The position numbers and the translations under genes are program-made. Shown here piece by piece: positions 24,267-32,284 of a stretch of DNA of 64,000 nt. Numbering within the stretch: position 1 is the first letter of the stretch; the number at the start of each line of letters is the position of its first letter. This DNA is from Janthinobacterium sp. TB1-E2 (GTDB lineage Bacteria; Pseudomonadota; Gammaproteobacteria; Burkholderiales; Burkholderiaceae_D): the NCBI RefSeq assembly GCF_036885605.1, contig NZ_CP142523.1, forward strand, positions 3,720,001 through 3,784,000, written 5' to 3'. The notes below the pieces were generated by a model that made no database searches, was not told the DNA's origin, and saw nothing but the letters and a program-made list of their open reading frames with translations.

Positions 24267-26729
24267 ATGCCCCCTCGCCTGACCGCACCTGCGCACAAAC
24301 TGCGTCCGTTCCCCCTCGCCGCCGCCATCCAGGCCCTGTTCCTCGCAGGCGCCGCCGTGGGCGCCGTCGCCGTCACGGCCCCTGCCGCCCACGCGCAGAC
24401 GTTAGAGAGTACGCAAGCGAAGCGCCAGTACGCGGTGCCCGCCGGACCGCTGGAACGGGCCTTGACCACGTTCGCCAGCGCGGCCGGCGTGGAACTGTCG
24501 GCCGACGCGGCCCTGTTGCAGGGCAAGCGCAGCGGCGGCCTGGCGGGCAGCTACACGGTGCGTCAGGGTTTCGAGGAACTGCTGCGCGGCCAGGGCGTGC
24601 GCGTGGTGGCGGGCGCCAACGGCGCGTACGCGCTGCGGGCGGAGACTGCGCCGGCAGCCACGCCGGCCCAGGCCAGCACCACCCTGCCGGCCATCACCAT
24701 CAATGCCAGCAGCGAACGCGAAACGGCGACGGGCCCCGTGCGCGGCTACGTGGCGCGGCGCGCCGGCTCGGCCACCAAGACGGATACGGCGCTCAATGAA
24801 AACCCGCAATCCGTGTCGGTGGTCACGGCCGATGAAATCAGCGACCGCAATGCCGAATCGCTCGACGAAACCCTGCGCTACACGGCCGGCGTGACGCCGA
24901 ACCAGCGCCCGCTGGGCAGCGACGATTCCTCGCTGCTGCGCGGCTTCACCATCGAGACGAACGGCATCCTGCAAGATGGCTTGCGCAACTCGGGCCGCAC
25001 TTTTGGCGCCTCGATCGAACCGTATGGCCTGGAACGCCTGGAAGTGCTGCGCGGCCCCGCATCCGTGCTGTACGGGCAGATTCCGCCGGGCGGCATGGTC
25101 AACGCCGTCAGCAAGCGTCCCAGCGCGGACGCCGTGCGCGAAGTGGGAATTGAGTACGGCAGCTACCAGCGCCGCCAGCTGAAAGCCGACGTGGGCGGCA
25201 CCATCGACACGCCGGGCGCCTGGACCTTCCGGGTCGTCATGCTGGGCCGCGAAGCCCATACGCGGCTGGACCGCGACCGCGACAACCGCCTGTACTTCGC
25301 CCCCTCGCTCACCTGGCAGGCAGGCCCCTCCACGCGTCTGACCCTGCTGGCCCGCTACGAGCAGGACAACCAGCAGTACGCGTTCCCGAACCAGCTGCTG
25401 GTGCCTGGCCCGCGCGGCCAGGTCGACCCAAGTGTGAACCTGATGGGCGACGACAACCGCTTCAAGCGCCGCAATACCATGCTGGGCTACGAGTTCGAGC
25501 ACACATTCAACGATACCTGGTCGCTGCGCCAGAACCTGCGCTATACGCGCCTGAAGAACGACCGCACGGACATGTTCCCCGGCGGTCTGAACGACGACGG
25601 TACCGTTGATCGATATTTCTGGCCCGTCGACACGGACTCGAAAAGCCTGTTCGCCGACACGCAGCTGCAGGCGCGGTTTGCCACGGGCGGCCTGACGCAC
25701 CAGGTGCTGCTGGGCGTCGATTACGCGAACATCCGCAACACGGACGACTACCGCCACCAGCGGGGCTTCATCGAGCCGCTCGACCTGTACCAGCCCGTGT
25801 ACGGCAAGCAGCCCCTGGTCCCGTCCAAGGCGCCCACGCGCGCCGATGCCCCTTCGCGCCAGCTGGGCCTGTACGCGCAGGATCAATTGAAATGGGACCG
25901 CTGGGTCGTCACGGCCGGCCTACGCCGCGACAAGGCCACGCAGTCGCGCGACGTCACGGACCTCAATACCGGCGCCGTCAAACCCGACTACCGCCAGTCG
26001 CCATCGGCCACCACGGGCCGCCTGGGCGCCGTCTACCTGTTCGATGACGGCTGGGCGCCGTATGTCAGCTATGCCACCTCGTTCTCGCCCGAACTGGGCA
26101 CGATGATGGGCGGCGGCGCCTTGAAACCGTCGCGCGGCAAGCAGTTTGAAGCCGGAGTCCGCTACGAACCCGTGGGCCAGCGCGCCAGCTATACGGCAGC
26201 CGTGTTCGACCTGGTGCGCGACAATGTCTCCACGTCCGACATCGGCAATCCGGGTTTCCTGCTGCAGACGGGCCAGGTCAAGTCGCGCGGCGTCGAACTG
26301 GAAGCGCGCACGGAGTTCGCCAGCCGTCTGAGCCTGATCGCCCAATACACCTACCTCGATACGGAGGTCACAAAGAGCAACAATGGCGACCTGGGTTTGC
26401 AGCAAGCGGGCGCGCCGCGCCATAGCGCCTCGGCCTGGGCCCGCCAATCGTTCACGCTGGCCGGCAGCCTGCCCGCGTATGCGGCGCTGGGCATGCGTTT
26501 TCTCGGCGCCATGCGCTCGAATTCCGATGGCGAAAACCTGAACATCCGCAATGGCGGCATCACGCAGTGGGATGCGGCGCTGGGCGTGTCGCGCGGGCCG
26601 TGGCAGTTTGCCCTCAACGTCAACAATGTACTGAACAAGCAGACCCTGTATGACTGCGGCTACCTGCCTAACCTGTGCTACCGCAATGCCGAACGCACGG
26701 CCAACGTCAGCGCGATGTACCGCTTCTGA
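24267..26729 (+). CDS. TonB-dependent siderophore receptor with N-terminal signalling domain
   Basis: The 820-residue outer-membrane receptor has a signal peptide ending AHAQ and a secretin/TonB (STN) signalling domain at about residues 50-115 (RQYAVPAGPLERALTTFASAAG). The plug follows (TALNENPQSVSVVTADEISD, RGFTIETNGILQDGLR, GLERLEVLRGPASVLYGQ), then a beta barrel ending in the usual aromatic residue (VSAMYRF). The long barrel and LYGQIPPGG pattern are typical of ferric-hydroxamate/pyoverdine receptors. AAGGA lies before the start. The STN domain and the FecI/FecR genes upstream show that it also reports ligand binding. The siderophore is unknown, and no synthesis genes are nearby. Confidence 0.93.
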   Translation: MPPRLTAPAHKLRPFPLAAAIQALFLAGAAVGAVAVTAPAAHAQTLESTQAKRQYAVPAGPLERALTTFASAAGVELSADAALLQGKRSGGLAGSYTVRQGFEELLRGQGVRVVAGANGAYALRAETAPAATPAQASTTLPAITINASSERETATGPVRGYVARRAGSATKTDTALNENPQSVSVVTADEISDRNAESLDETLRYTAGVTPNQRPLGSDDSSLLRGFTIETNGILQDGLRNSGRTFGASIEPYGLERLEVLRGPASVLYGQIPPGGMVNAVSKRPSADAVREVGIEYGSYQRRQLKADVGGTIDTPGAWTFRVVMLGREAHTRLDRDRDNRLYFAPSLTWQAGPSTRLTLLARYEQDNQQYAFPNQLLVPGPRGQVDPSVNLMGDDNRFKRRNTMLGYEFEHTFNDTWSLRQNLRYTRLKNDRTDMFPGGLNDDGTVDRYFWPVDTDSKSLFADTQLQARFATGGLTHQVLLGVDYANIRNTDDYRHQRGFIEPLDLYQPVYGKQPLVPSKAPTRADAPSRQLGLYAQDQLKWDRWVVTAGLRRDKATQSRDVTDLNTGAVKPDYRQSPSATTGRLGAVYLFDDGWAPYVSYATSFSPELGTMMGGGALKPSRGKQFEAGVRYEPVGQRASYTAAVFDLVRDNVSTSDIGNPGFLLQTGQVKSRGVELEARTEFASRLSLIAQYTYLDTEVTKSNNGDLGLQQAGAPRHSASAWARQSFTLAGSLPAYAALGMRFLGAMRSNSDGENLNIRNGGITQWDAALGVSRGPWQFALNVNNVLNKQTLYDCGYLPNLCYRNAERTANVSAMYRF

Positions 26730-27943
26730 TGCCATCGCTGCACATGCGCCCCGTCCTGGCGGCGCTGCACCGCTATGCCGGCCTGCTGATGGCCGGCTTC
26801 CTCATCGTGACCGGCGTGACGGGCAGCGCGCTCGCGTGGAAGGATGAACTGGAGGCGGCCATGCTGCCCGCCGTCTTCCGCGTAGCGCCGCCAATGCACG
26901 ACGCCGCGCCGCTCGACGCCCTGCAGCTGCGCGAGACGATCGCCGCGCGCTTTCCCCAGGCGCAGGTCAGCTACGCGCCGCTGTCTGCGCCACAAGGCCA
27001 CAGCATGGTGTTCTACCTGCGCCAGTCCGGCAATGCGCCGCTGGCCAGCGACGAAGTGTTCGTCGATCCCTACACGGGGGCCGTGCTGGGCCAGCGGCGC
27101 TGGGGCGAAATCAGCGAGGGCGCCATCAATCTGCTGCCCTTCATCGAACGCCTGCATTACGCGCTGGCGCTGGGGGACACGGGTTTACTGATGTTCGGCC
27201 TGATCGCCATCATCTGGACGGTCGACTGCTTCATCGGCGCCGCCCTGACTTTCCCCGCACGCCTGAAAAAACGCTCGCCGGGAACGAAACCGTGGCTGCT
27301 GCGCTGGCGCCCGTCATGGCTGCTGCGCCGCAACGGCGGCAGCTATAAACTGGTGTTCGACCTGCACCGCGCGGGCGGCCTGTGGCTGTGGGCCATGCTG
27401 CTGGTGTTTGCGTGGAGCGGCGTCGCCTTCAATCTGTACGGCGCCTATGCGGCCGTCATGCATCCGCTGTTTGCCCACCAGGGTGCCGAGGAAATCGTCG
27501 CGCGGCACACGCCGTCGCCGGGGCCGCAGCTGGACTGGCCCGCCGCGCGCACGCAGGGTCGCCAGTTGATGGACGCCCTGGCGCGCCAGCACGCATTCAC
27601 CATCATCGAGGAAAACGCGCTGGCCCACGAACGCGCGCTGGGCGTGTACAGCTACAACGTGCGCAGCAGCCGCGACGTGCGCGCCCACAAGGGCCTGACC
27701 ACCGTCTTTTTCGACGCGGCCAGCGGCCGGCAGCTGGCCACCTGGCTGCCCACGGGCGCAGCCAGCGGCGACACCATCCGCAGCTGGATCAGCGCCCTGC
27801 ACATGGCCTCGATGTGGGGCTGGCCTTTCAAACTGTTCATTTGCGCCATGGGCGTGCTGGTGGCGGGCCTGAGCGTGACGGGCGTGCTGATCTGGCGCCG
27901 CAAGCGCCAGGGGCAAGCCAGGGCCAGGGCGCTAAGTCATTAG
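26729..27943 (+). CDS. PepSY-associated membrane protein (ferric reductase type)
   Basis: The start ATG overlaps the receptor stop (TGATG), so the two are co-translated. The 404 residues have four long membrane helices with paired histidines, such as LHRYAGLLMAGFLIVTGVTG, FIERLHYALALGDTGLLM, FDLHRAGGLWLWAMLLVFAW and ALHMASMWGWPFKLFICA. Periplasmic PepSY parts lie between them. Proteins of this kind sit next to siderophore receptors and are thought to reduce periplasmic ferric-siderophore (FpvG-like). The histidines would hold haem or iron. The reaction is inference from family and context. Confidence 0.88.
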   Translation: MPSLHMRPVLAALHRYAGLLMAGFLIVTGVTGSALAWKDELEAAMLPAVFRVAPPMHDAAPLDALQLRETIAARFPQAQVSYAPLSAPQGHSMVFYLRQSGNAPLASDEVFVDPYTGAVLGQRRWGEISEGAINLLPFIERLHYALALGDTGLLMFGLIAIIWTVDCFIGAALTFPARLKKRSPGTKPWLLRWRPSWLLRRNGGSYKLVFDLHRAGGLWLWAMLLVFAWSGVAFNLYGAYAAVMHPLFAHQGAEEIVARHTPSPGPQLDWPAARTQGRQLMDALARQHAFTIIEENALAHERALGVYSYNVRSSRDVRAHKGLTTVFFDAASGRQLATWLPTGAASGDTIRSWISALHMASMWGWPFKLFICAMGVLVAGLSVTGVLIWRRKRQGQARARALSH

Positions 27944-28489
27944 TCAGGGAAAGCCGATGAAGGCCACCGGCACGGCCTGTGTCAGCCACACGCCATTGTC
28001 GGACACGTAAAACACGTGGCCCTGCGCCAGCATGGCGGCCGCATCCACCGTCAGCACGACGGGCTTGCCGTGGCGCGCGCCGACGGCCACGGCCGTTTCG
28101 CGGTTGCTGGACAGGTGCACGTGGTTGCGCGATCCCGCCAGCAAACCGCCGTCGCGGATCGCGTCGACAAAGCGGCTGGCCGTGCCGTGGAACAGCATGG
28201 CGGGCGGCGTGGACGGTAGCAAGCCGATATCGACGGCGGACAGCGAATGCCCCTGGTTGGCACGGATGCGCAAGCCGTCGGCACTGATCGCGTAGCGCGT
28301 CTTGCTGTCGCGCATCACCACGTCATCCAATTGTTCCCGGGAAAGGCTGCGGCCATGTTGGGCCGCCAGCGCCAGCAACTGGCCGATGTCGGCCCAGCCC
28401 TGGGGATCGAGCGCGAGGCCGATTTTTTCGGGCGCATGGCGCAGGATGAGGGAAAGGAATTTACTGGTATTTACCAAATGATCTGTCAT
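27944..28489 (-). CDS. kptA: RNA 2'-phosphotransferase (KptA/Tpt1)
   Basis: The 181-residue protein has the full KptA pattern: [17 protein letters not shown] at the start, DSKTRYAI and [17 protein letters not shown] in the middle, [13 protein letters not shown], and the NAD-site segment [18 protein letters not shown]. The Arg-His-Arg-Arg catalytic set appears intact. The enzyme transfers an internal RNA 2'-phosphate to NAD+, giving ADP-ribose cyclic phosphate. Bacteria have no tRNA splicing that makes such ends, so the natural substrate is unclear. It lies 17 bases after the stop of a TonB receptor gene on the same strand, with no evident functional link. Confidence 0.93.
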   Translation of the reverse strand: MTDHLVNTSKFLSLILRHAPEKIGLALDPQGWADIGQLLALAAQHGRSLSREQLDDVVMRDSKTRYAISADGLRIRANQGHSLSAVDIGLLPSTPPAMLFHGTASRFVDAIRDGGLLAGSRNHVHLSSNRETAVAVGARHGKPVVLTVDAAAMLAQGHVFYVSDNGVWLTQAVPVAFIGFP

Positions 28490-28506
28490 GCCGCAGTGTA
28501 GCCTTG

Positions 28507-30585
28507 TCAGAACGCATATGACAAGGTCAGGCGCACGGAGCGCGGCTCCACCGGATGGAAATGCCGGTCGTTCACGCCTTCCGCTGCTTCCCCAGGCAAA
28601 CGCGAGGCATAGTAATAATCAATGTCGCTGGCGCGCTTGTCGAACAGGTTGAATACGTCGAGCGAGACGCGCGTCTTGCGGTTGATCTGATACGCCACGC
28701 GCGCGTAGGCTAACGTCGTCGAGGCCGAGCGCACGCTGTTGTCCTCGATCAGGGGACGGGGGCCGAAGTAACGTAGCTGGAAGGCGCCCGACCACGGGCC
28801 CTGGTCCGTCACGGTCACGCCGAACGACGCCACCTTGTCGATCGAACCGGGTATATAGTTGCCGGCGGGGTCGTTTTCCGTATAGCGCGAGCGCGAAGCG
28901 GCCAGGTCCAGGTCGAACAGCAGCCACGGTGCGGCAATGTAGTGGTTGTTCCACTCGATACCGTGGCGGCGGCTGGCGCGGCTCGCCTCCGTCTCGCCCG
29001 CGTCGCCGACGAACAGCAATTCCGACGCGATGTCGAGGCGCCACAGGGCCAGCGAGCTTTGCAGGCCCGGCAACCATTCCGTGCGCGCGCCCAGTTCCAT
29101 GCCTTTCGTCGGCACCAGCGGCGTGACGGGCGTGGATGGGGTGCCGTCGGGCAAGCGCGTCTGCGTCGTGCCGCGCGCGTCGTTGCTGTGAAAGCCCTTG
29201 CCGTAGTTGACGAAAAATTCCGTCTTGCTCCACGGCCCAAGTATCAATGACAGTTTCGGCGACACCACGTGATCGTTCGCCGAGCCACTGTTGCCGTCTA
29301 TGCTGCTGTCCACCTTGAAACGGTAAGCGTCATAGCGCACGCCCGCCACGGAACGCAGCCACGGCAGCCATTGCACCGTGTTTTCGCCGTAGAGGCCGAT
29401 GCTGCTTTCGCGCACCCGGTCTTCGCGCACCGTGCTCTGCCGCACGCGCTCCACCGTGTTGTACAAGCCCACGGGCGACAGCCGGTCAAAACGCGCCTGC
29501 ACGCCCAGCTTGTTGCGCAGGGGAAGACCGAACAGCTCCATGGTCCAGCTTTCGCTGGCGTTCACGCCGGCCACCGTGCGCCGCTCGCTTTGCTGGAACT
29601 GGTCGCCCTGTTGCGGATTGGCAAGGAAATACGTGAAGTCGCTATTGAGTTCCAGCTGCGAGCGGATCAGGTAGGCGTCGAGCTCGAACAGCCGGTTGTC
29701 CGTGCGCTTGCGCATCGCGTACGACAGGCTGTAGCGCGAGGTGTCGCCGCCGTCGCTGGGCGCGAGGCTGCCAAAACGGCCGATCTGGCCAGACTCGACG
29801 GCGCGCAGCGGCACCTGGTCGGTGGCGTTCCAGCTGTTTTTATAGGCCATGCCCGTCACGCTGAAGCCGTCGTCTTGCGTGCCCTGGCTGTAGCGCAGCA
29901 CGCCGCTGTATTTACGCACGCGCTCCGGCACGTCCCAGGGACCGCTGTTGCGGTGCACTTCCAGGCCGACCAGCAAGGTGCCTGACCCGGCAGAGAACGA
30001 ATCGGCGACGACGCCGCGCACATAACCGTGCTGGCCGACGGAGACGCTGGCCTGGCCCTGCGGCAATTTGTCGGCCAGACGGATGCGGGCGCTGCCTGCC
30101 GAGGCGAAATCGCCTTCACCGGCGAAATACGGCCCCTTCTTGTAATCGATGCGCTGCACCAGCTCGGGAATGAGGAAATTGAGGTCGGAATAGCCTTGCC
30201 CGTGCGCATGCGTGCGCATATTGACGGGCATGCCATCGACATAGGTGGCGAAATCCGTGCCATGGTCAAGGTTAAAGCCGCGCAGGAAATACTGGTTGGC
30301 CTTGCCGTCGCCGCTGTGCTGGGTGACGATCAGCCCGGGCACGAATTCCAGCAATTCGCCCGTGCGCAAGGCGGGCCGGTTGACAATCAACTCAGTAGTG
30401 ATGACGCCCTGGCTGGCCGCATCCGACGTGCCGACGGCGTTGTCATAGTGGCCCGCCACGCGCACGGTGCGTGCTTCATCGGCAACTGGAGCCGCCTCGG
30501 ACTGGGCCTGGGCCGCCGCCTGGCGCCCAAAGCCCAGCAATGCCAGCGCACAAGCTGCTACCAGTTTGCGTTTTCTCAATCGCAT
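28507..30585 (-). CDS. TonB-dependent receptor, 692 aa
   Basis: The signal peptide ends GRQAAAQ. The plug contains [36 protein letters not shown]-type sequence (key parts: [17 protein letters not shown] and [16 protein letters not shown]), and the barrel ends in LTLSYAF. The His-rich plug segment [15 protein letters not shown] is notable and is typical of a receptor group found in metal- or carbohydrate-uptake settings. No STN domain is present, so it does not signal through a FecR. GGAGA lies five bases before the ATG. Its ligand is unknown. Confidence 0.9.
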   Translation of the reverse strand: MRLRKRKLVAACALALLGFGRQAAAQAQSEAAPVADEARTVRVAGHYDNAVGTSDAASQGVITTELIVNRPALRTGELLEFVPGLIVTQHSGDGKANQYFLRGFNLDHGTDFATYVDGMPVNMRTHAHGQGYSDLNFLIPELVQRIDYKKGPYFAGEGDFASAGSARIRLADKLPQGQASVSVGQHGYVRGVVADSFSAGSGTLLVGLEVHRNSGPWDVPERVRKYSGVLRYSQGTQDDGFSVTGMAYKNSWNATDQVPLRAVESGQIGRFGSLAPSDGGDTSRYSLSYAMRKRTDNRLFELDAYLIRSQLELNSDFTYFLANPQQGDQFQQSERRTVAGVNASESWTMELFGLPLRNKLGVQARFDRLSPVGLYNTVERVRQSTVREDRVRESSIGLYGENTVQWLPWLRSVAGVRYDAYRFKVDSSIDGNSGSANDHVVSPKLSLILGPWSKTEFFVNYGKGFHSNDARGTTQTRLPDGTPSTPVTPLVPTKGMELGARTEWLPGLQSSLALWRLDIASELLFVGDAGETEASRASRRHGIEWNNHYIAAPWLLFDLDLAASRSRYTENDPAGNYIPGSIDKVASFGVTVTDQGPWSGAFQLRYFGPRPLIEDNSVRSASTTLAYARVAYQINRKTRVSLDVFNLFDKRASDIDYYYASRLPGEAAEGVNDRHFHPVEPRSVRLTLSYAF

Positions 30586-30695
30586 CGCGTCTCCAGTTTT
30601 TATGATGTCAGTATGGGTCCAGGGCTTGGTCTAGCCTACCGGATATATACGCGGCCGGCTGCTTGTTTGGATTCAGCATTTTTCAAGGAGCGACC

Positions 30696-31919
30696 GTGGA
30701 CCTGAGCGACAGTGCCGGCAAGGCAACAAAAACCGCCGCCGCGGCCGTGCGCAAACGCGATGTGTTGCCCTATATTCTGTTGTTCATCCTGCTGGCAGGC
30801 TTGCTGGCCGTGATGGCGGGCGCCCTGCTGCCGCCTTACTACCAGGCCGTGCCGGCCCTGCTGTGGAGCCTGGGCTTTTGCGTCAGCGGCATGCTGCTGG
30901 GCTTTTTGTTCGGCATCCCGCGCAGCCTGCCATCGGGCACCGTCAGCGCCGCACCGCCCGACGAGCGGAACAATGGCAAGAGCCGTCCCACGGACGAACC
31001 ACCGGCCGCAGGGACCGACACGGCGGCCGCCGCCCCCAGCAATACGCTGTTCCTGGGCACGCCCACGCCCATGGAAATCAATTCGAATCTGGTGGAAGTG
31101 TCAGACTGGCTGACGAAAATCATCGTCGGCGTGGGCTTGATCGAACTCAAAAGCCTGCCCGGCAGCGCACGCAGCATGGCCGCCTTTATCGCGCCCAGCC
31201 TGGCCACGGATACGGCCACGGCGATGGCGGTGGTGGGCAGCATCATGCTGTTCTTTTCCGTACATGGTTTCCTGATCGGCTACCTGCTTACGCGCATCTA
31301 CCTGTCCATCATGATCAAGCGGGCCGACAGCATGGTCAAGAACGAATCCGTGCGCCTGGAGAGCGGCAAGGAAATCGAGGTGACGGAACTGAGCCGCTTG
31401 CAGCAAAAGTCGCTCGATGACATGCAGGAAGCCGTCACGCAGCTGCTGCTGGCCTACCCGCCCGATGACGGCGCGCCAGTCACGGCCCTGGCCGGCGTGC
31501 CGACGGCGCAAAAGCCAGCCAGCCTGGTGCTGTGGCTGGACGACCATCCGCGCAACAATACCTTGCTGGTGGAGCAGCTGGAACGGGAAAACATCAAGGT
31601 GGACCAGGCCGTGTCGACGCGGCAGGCGCTGGCCATGCTGCAACAGAAACCGTATGCGCTGCTGATCACGGACATGGCACGGGTGGAAAACCGCCGGCGC
31701 ATCAAGGATGCGGGCGTGCGCACGGTGCGCGAAGTGCGCCAGACCTTGCCGGAACTGCCCATCGTCGTGTATTGCAGCAAGGATACGGTCGCCAGCTACG
31801 GCACGGAAGCGCAGGCGGCCGGTGCCCGTTTCATCACCACCTCGGGTACCAGCCTGCTGGCGGCAATCAACAAGCTACTGCATGAGCAGCGCGAAGATGG
31901 TGCTCAGCCGCCGGCGTAG
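30696..31919 (+). CDS. membrane protein with C-terminal degenerate response-receiver domain
   Basis: Start is GTG 30696, with AAGGAG five bases upstream; the in-frame ATG at 30663 has none. Of 407 residues, 24-46 and 51-74 are membrane helices, the second ending GFLFGIPRSLPS. A linker rich in Ala/Pro follows, then NLVEVSDWLTKIIVGVGLIEL and a third helix pair around 178-203. Residues 276-395 fold like a receiver: acidic pair Asp282-Asp283, Asp326 at the phosphorylation site (LLITDMAR) and Ser361 in IVVYCSKD. The conserved Lys expected near residue 382 (FITTSGTS) is absent. It converges on, and overlaps by 16 bases, the Imm22-like gene of the caspase operon. No histidine kinase is nearby. Confidence 0.75.
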   Translation: MDLSDSAGKATKTAAAAVRKRDVLPYILLFILLAGLLAVMAGALLPPYYQAVPALLWSLGFCVSGMLLGFLFGIPRSLPSGTVSAAPPDERNNGKSRPTDEPPAAGTDTAAAAPSNTLFLGTPTPMEINSNLVEVSDWLTKIIVGVGLIELKSLPGSARSMAAFIAPSLATDTATAMAVVGSIMLFFSVHGFLIGYLLTRIYLSIMIKRADSMVKNESVRLESGKEIEVTELSRLQQKSLDDMQEAVTQLLLAYPPDDGAPVTALAGVPTAQKPASLVLWLDDHPRNNTLLVEQLERENIKVDQAVSTRQALAMLQQKPYALLITDMARVENRRRIKDAGVRTVREVRQTLPELPIVVYCSKDTVASYGTEAQAAGARFITTSGTSLLAAINKLLHEQREDGAQPPA

Positions 31920-32284
31920 GCATAGCTGCCCACGTAATGGAGCGAACTGCGCTGCGGGTGCGCCAGCTGGTTCGGCGCAAACACGCAGACGGCCGTGTCG
32001 GCCAGGACGCTTTGCCCATCCGCGTCCGCACAGGCCTGCGCCAGCCAGCTGTCGGGGTACGACACGCCATCGAGCAACTGCGCCAGCGGCACTGGCGACG
32101 CCAGCATGGCGCTTTCAAAACAGGCCGGCTCGTAACACGTGAGGCCCGTTTCCAGCATGAATGGCGATGGCACGGCATCGCCATCTTCCGTGTACGTGGG
32201 CGACAAATATGCCTGCAGCGCTTCCCAGCTGGGGAAACGGCCGCTGCAGGCAAACACGTGGACGATGGGCAAAGTATTGGCCAA
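31904..32284 (-). CDS. Imm22-like immunity-type protein, 126 aa
   Basis: It begins at a TTG codon placed directly after the TAG stop of the caspase-fusion gene, with GGAG nine bases upstream inside that gene's last codons, so it should be translated by coupling. The N-terminal pattern IVHVFACSGRFPSWEALQAY, then TYTEDGDAVPSPFMLETGL and CYEPACFESAML, resembles the immunity-22 family (hydrophobic strand, aromatic-acidic TYxEDGD turn, SPFM, then a YxxxxxE element). Imm22 proteins neutralise polymorphic toxins. Here the gene is attached to a caspase-like protein instead. The similarity is from memory and moderate. Confidence 0.55.
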   Translation of the reverse strand: MANTLPIVHVFACSGRFPSWEALQAYLSPTYTEDGDAVPSPFMLETGLTCYEPACFESAMLASPVPLAQLLDGVSYPDSWLAQACADADGQSVLADTAVCVFAPNQLAHPQRSSLHYVGSYAYAGG

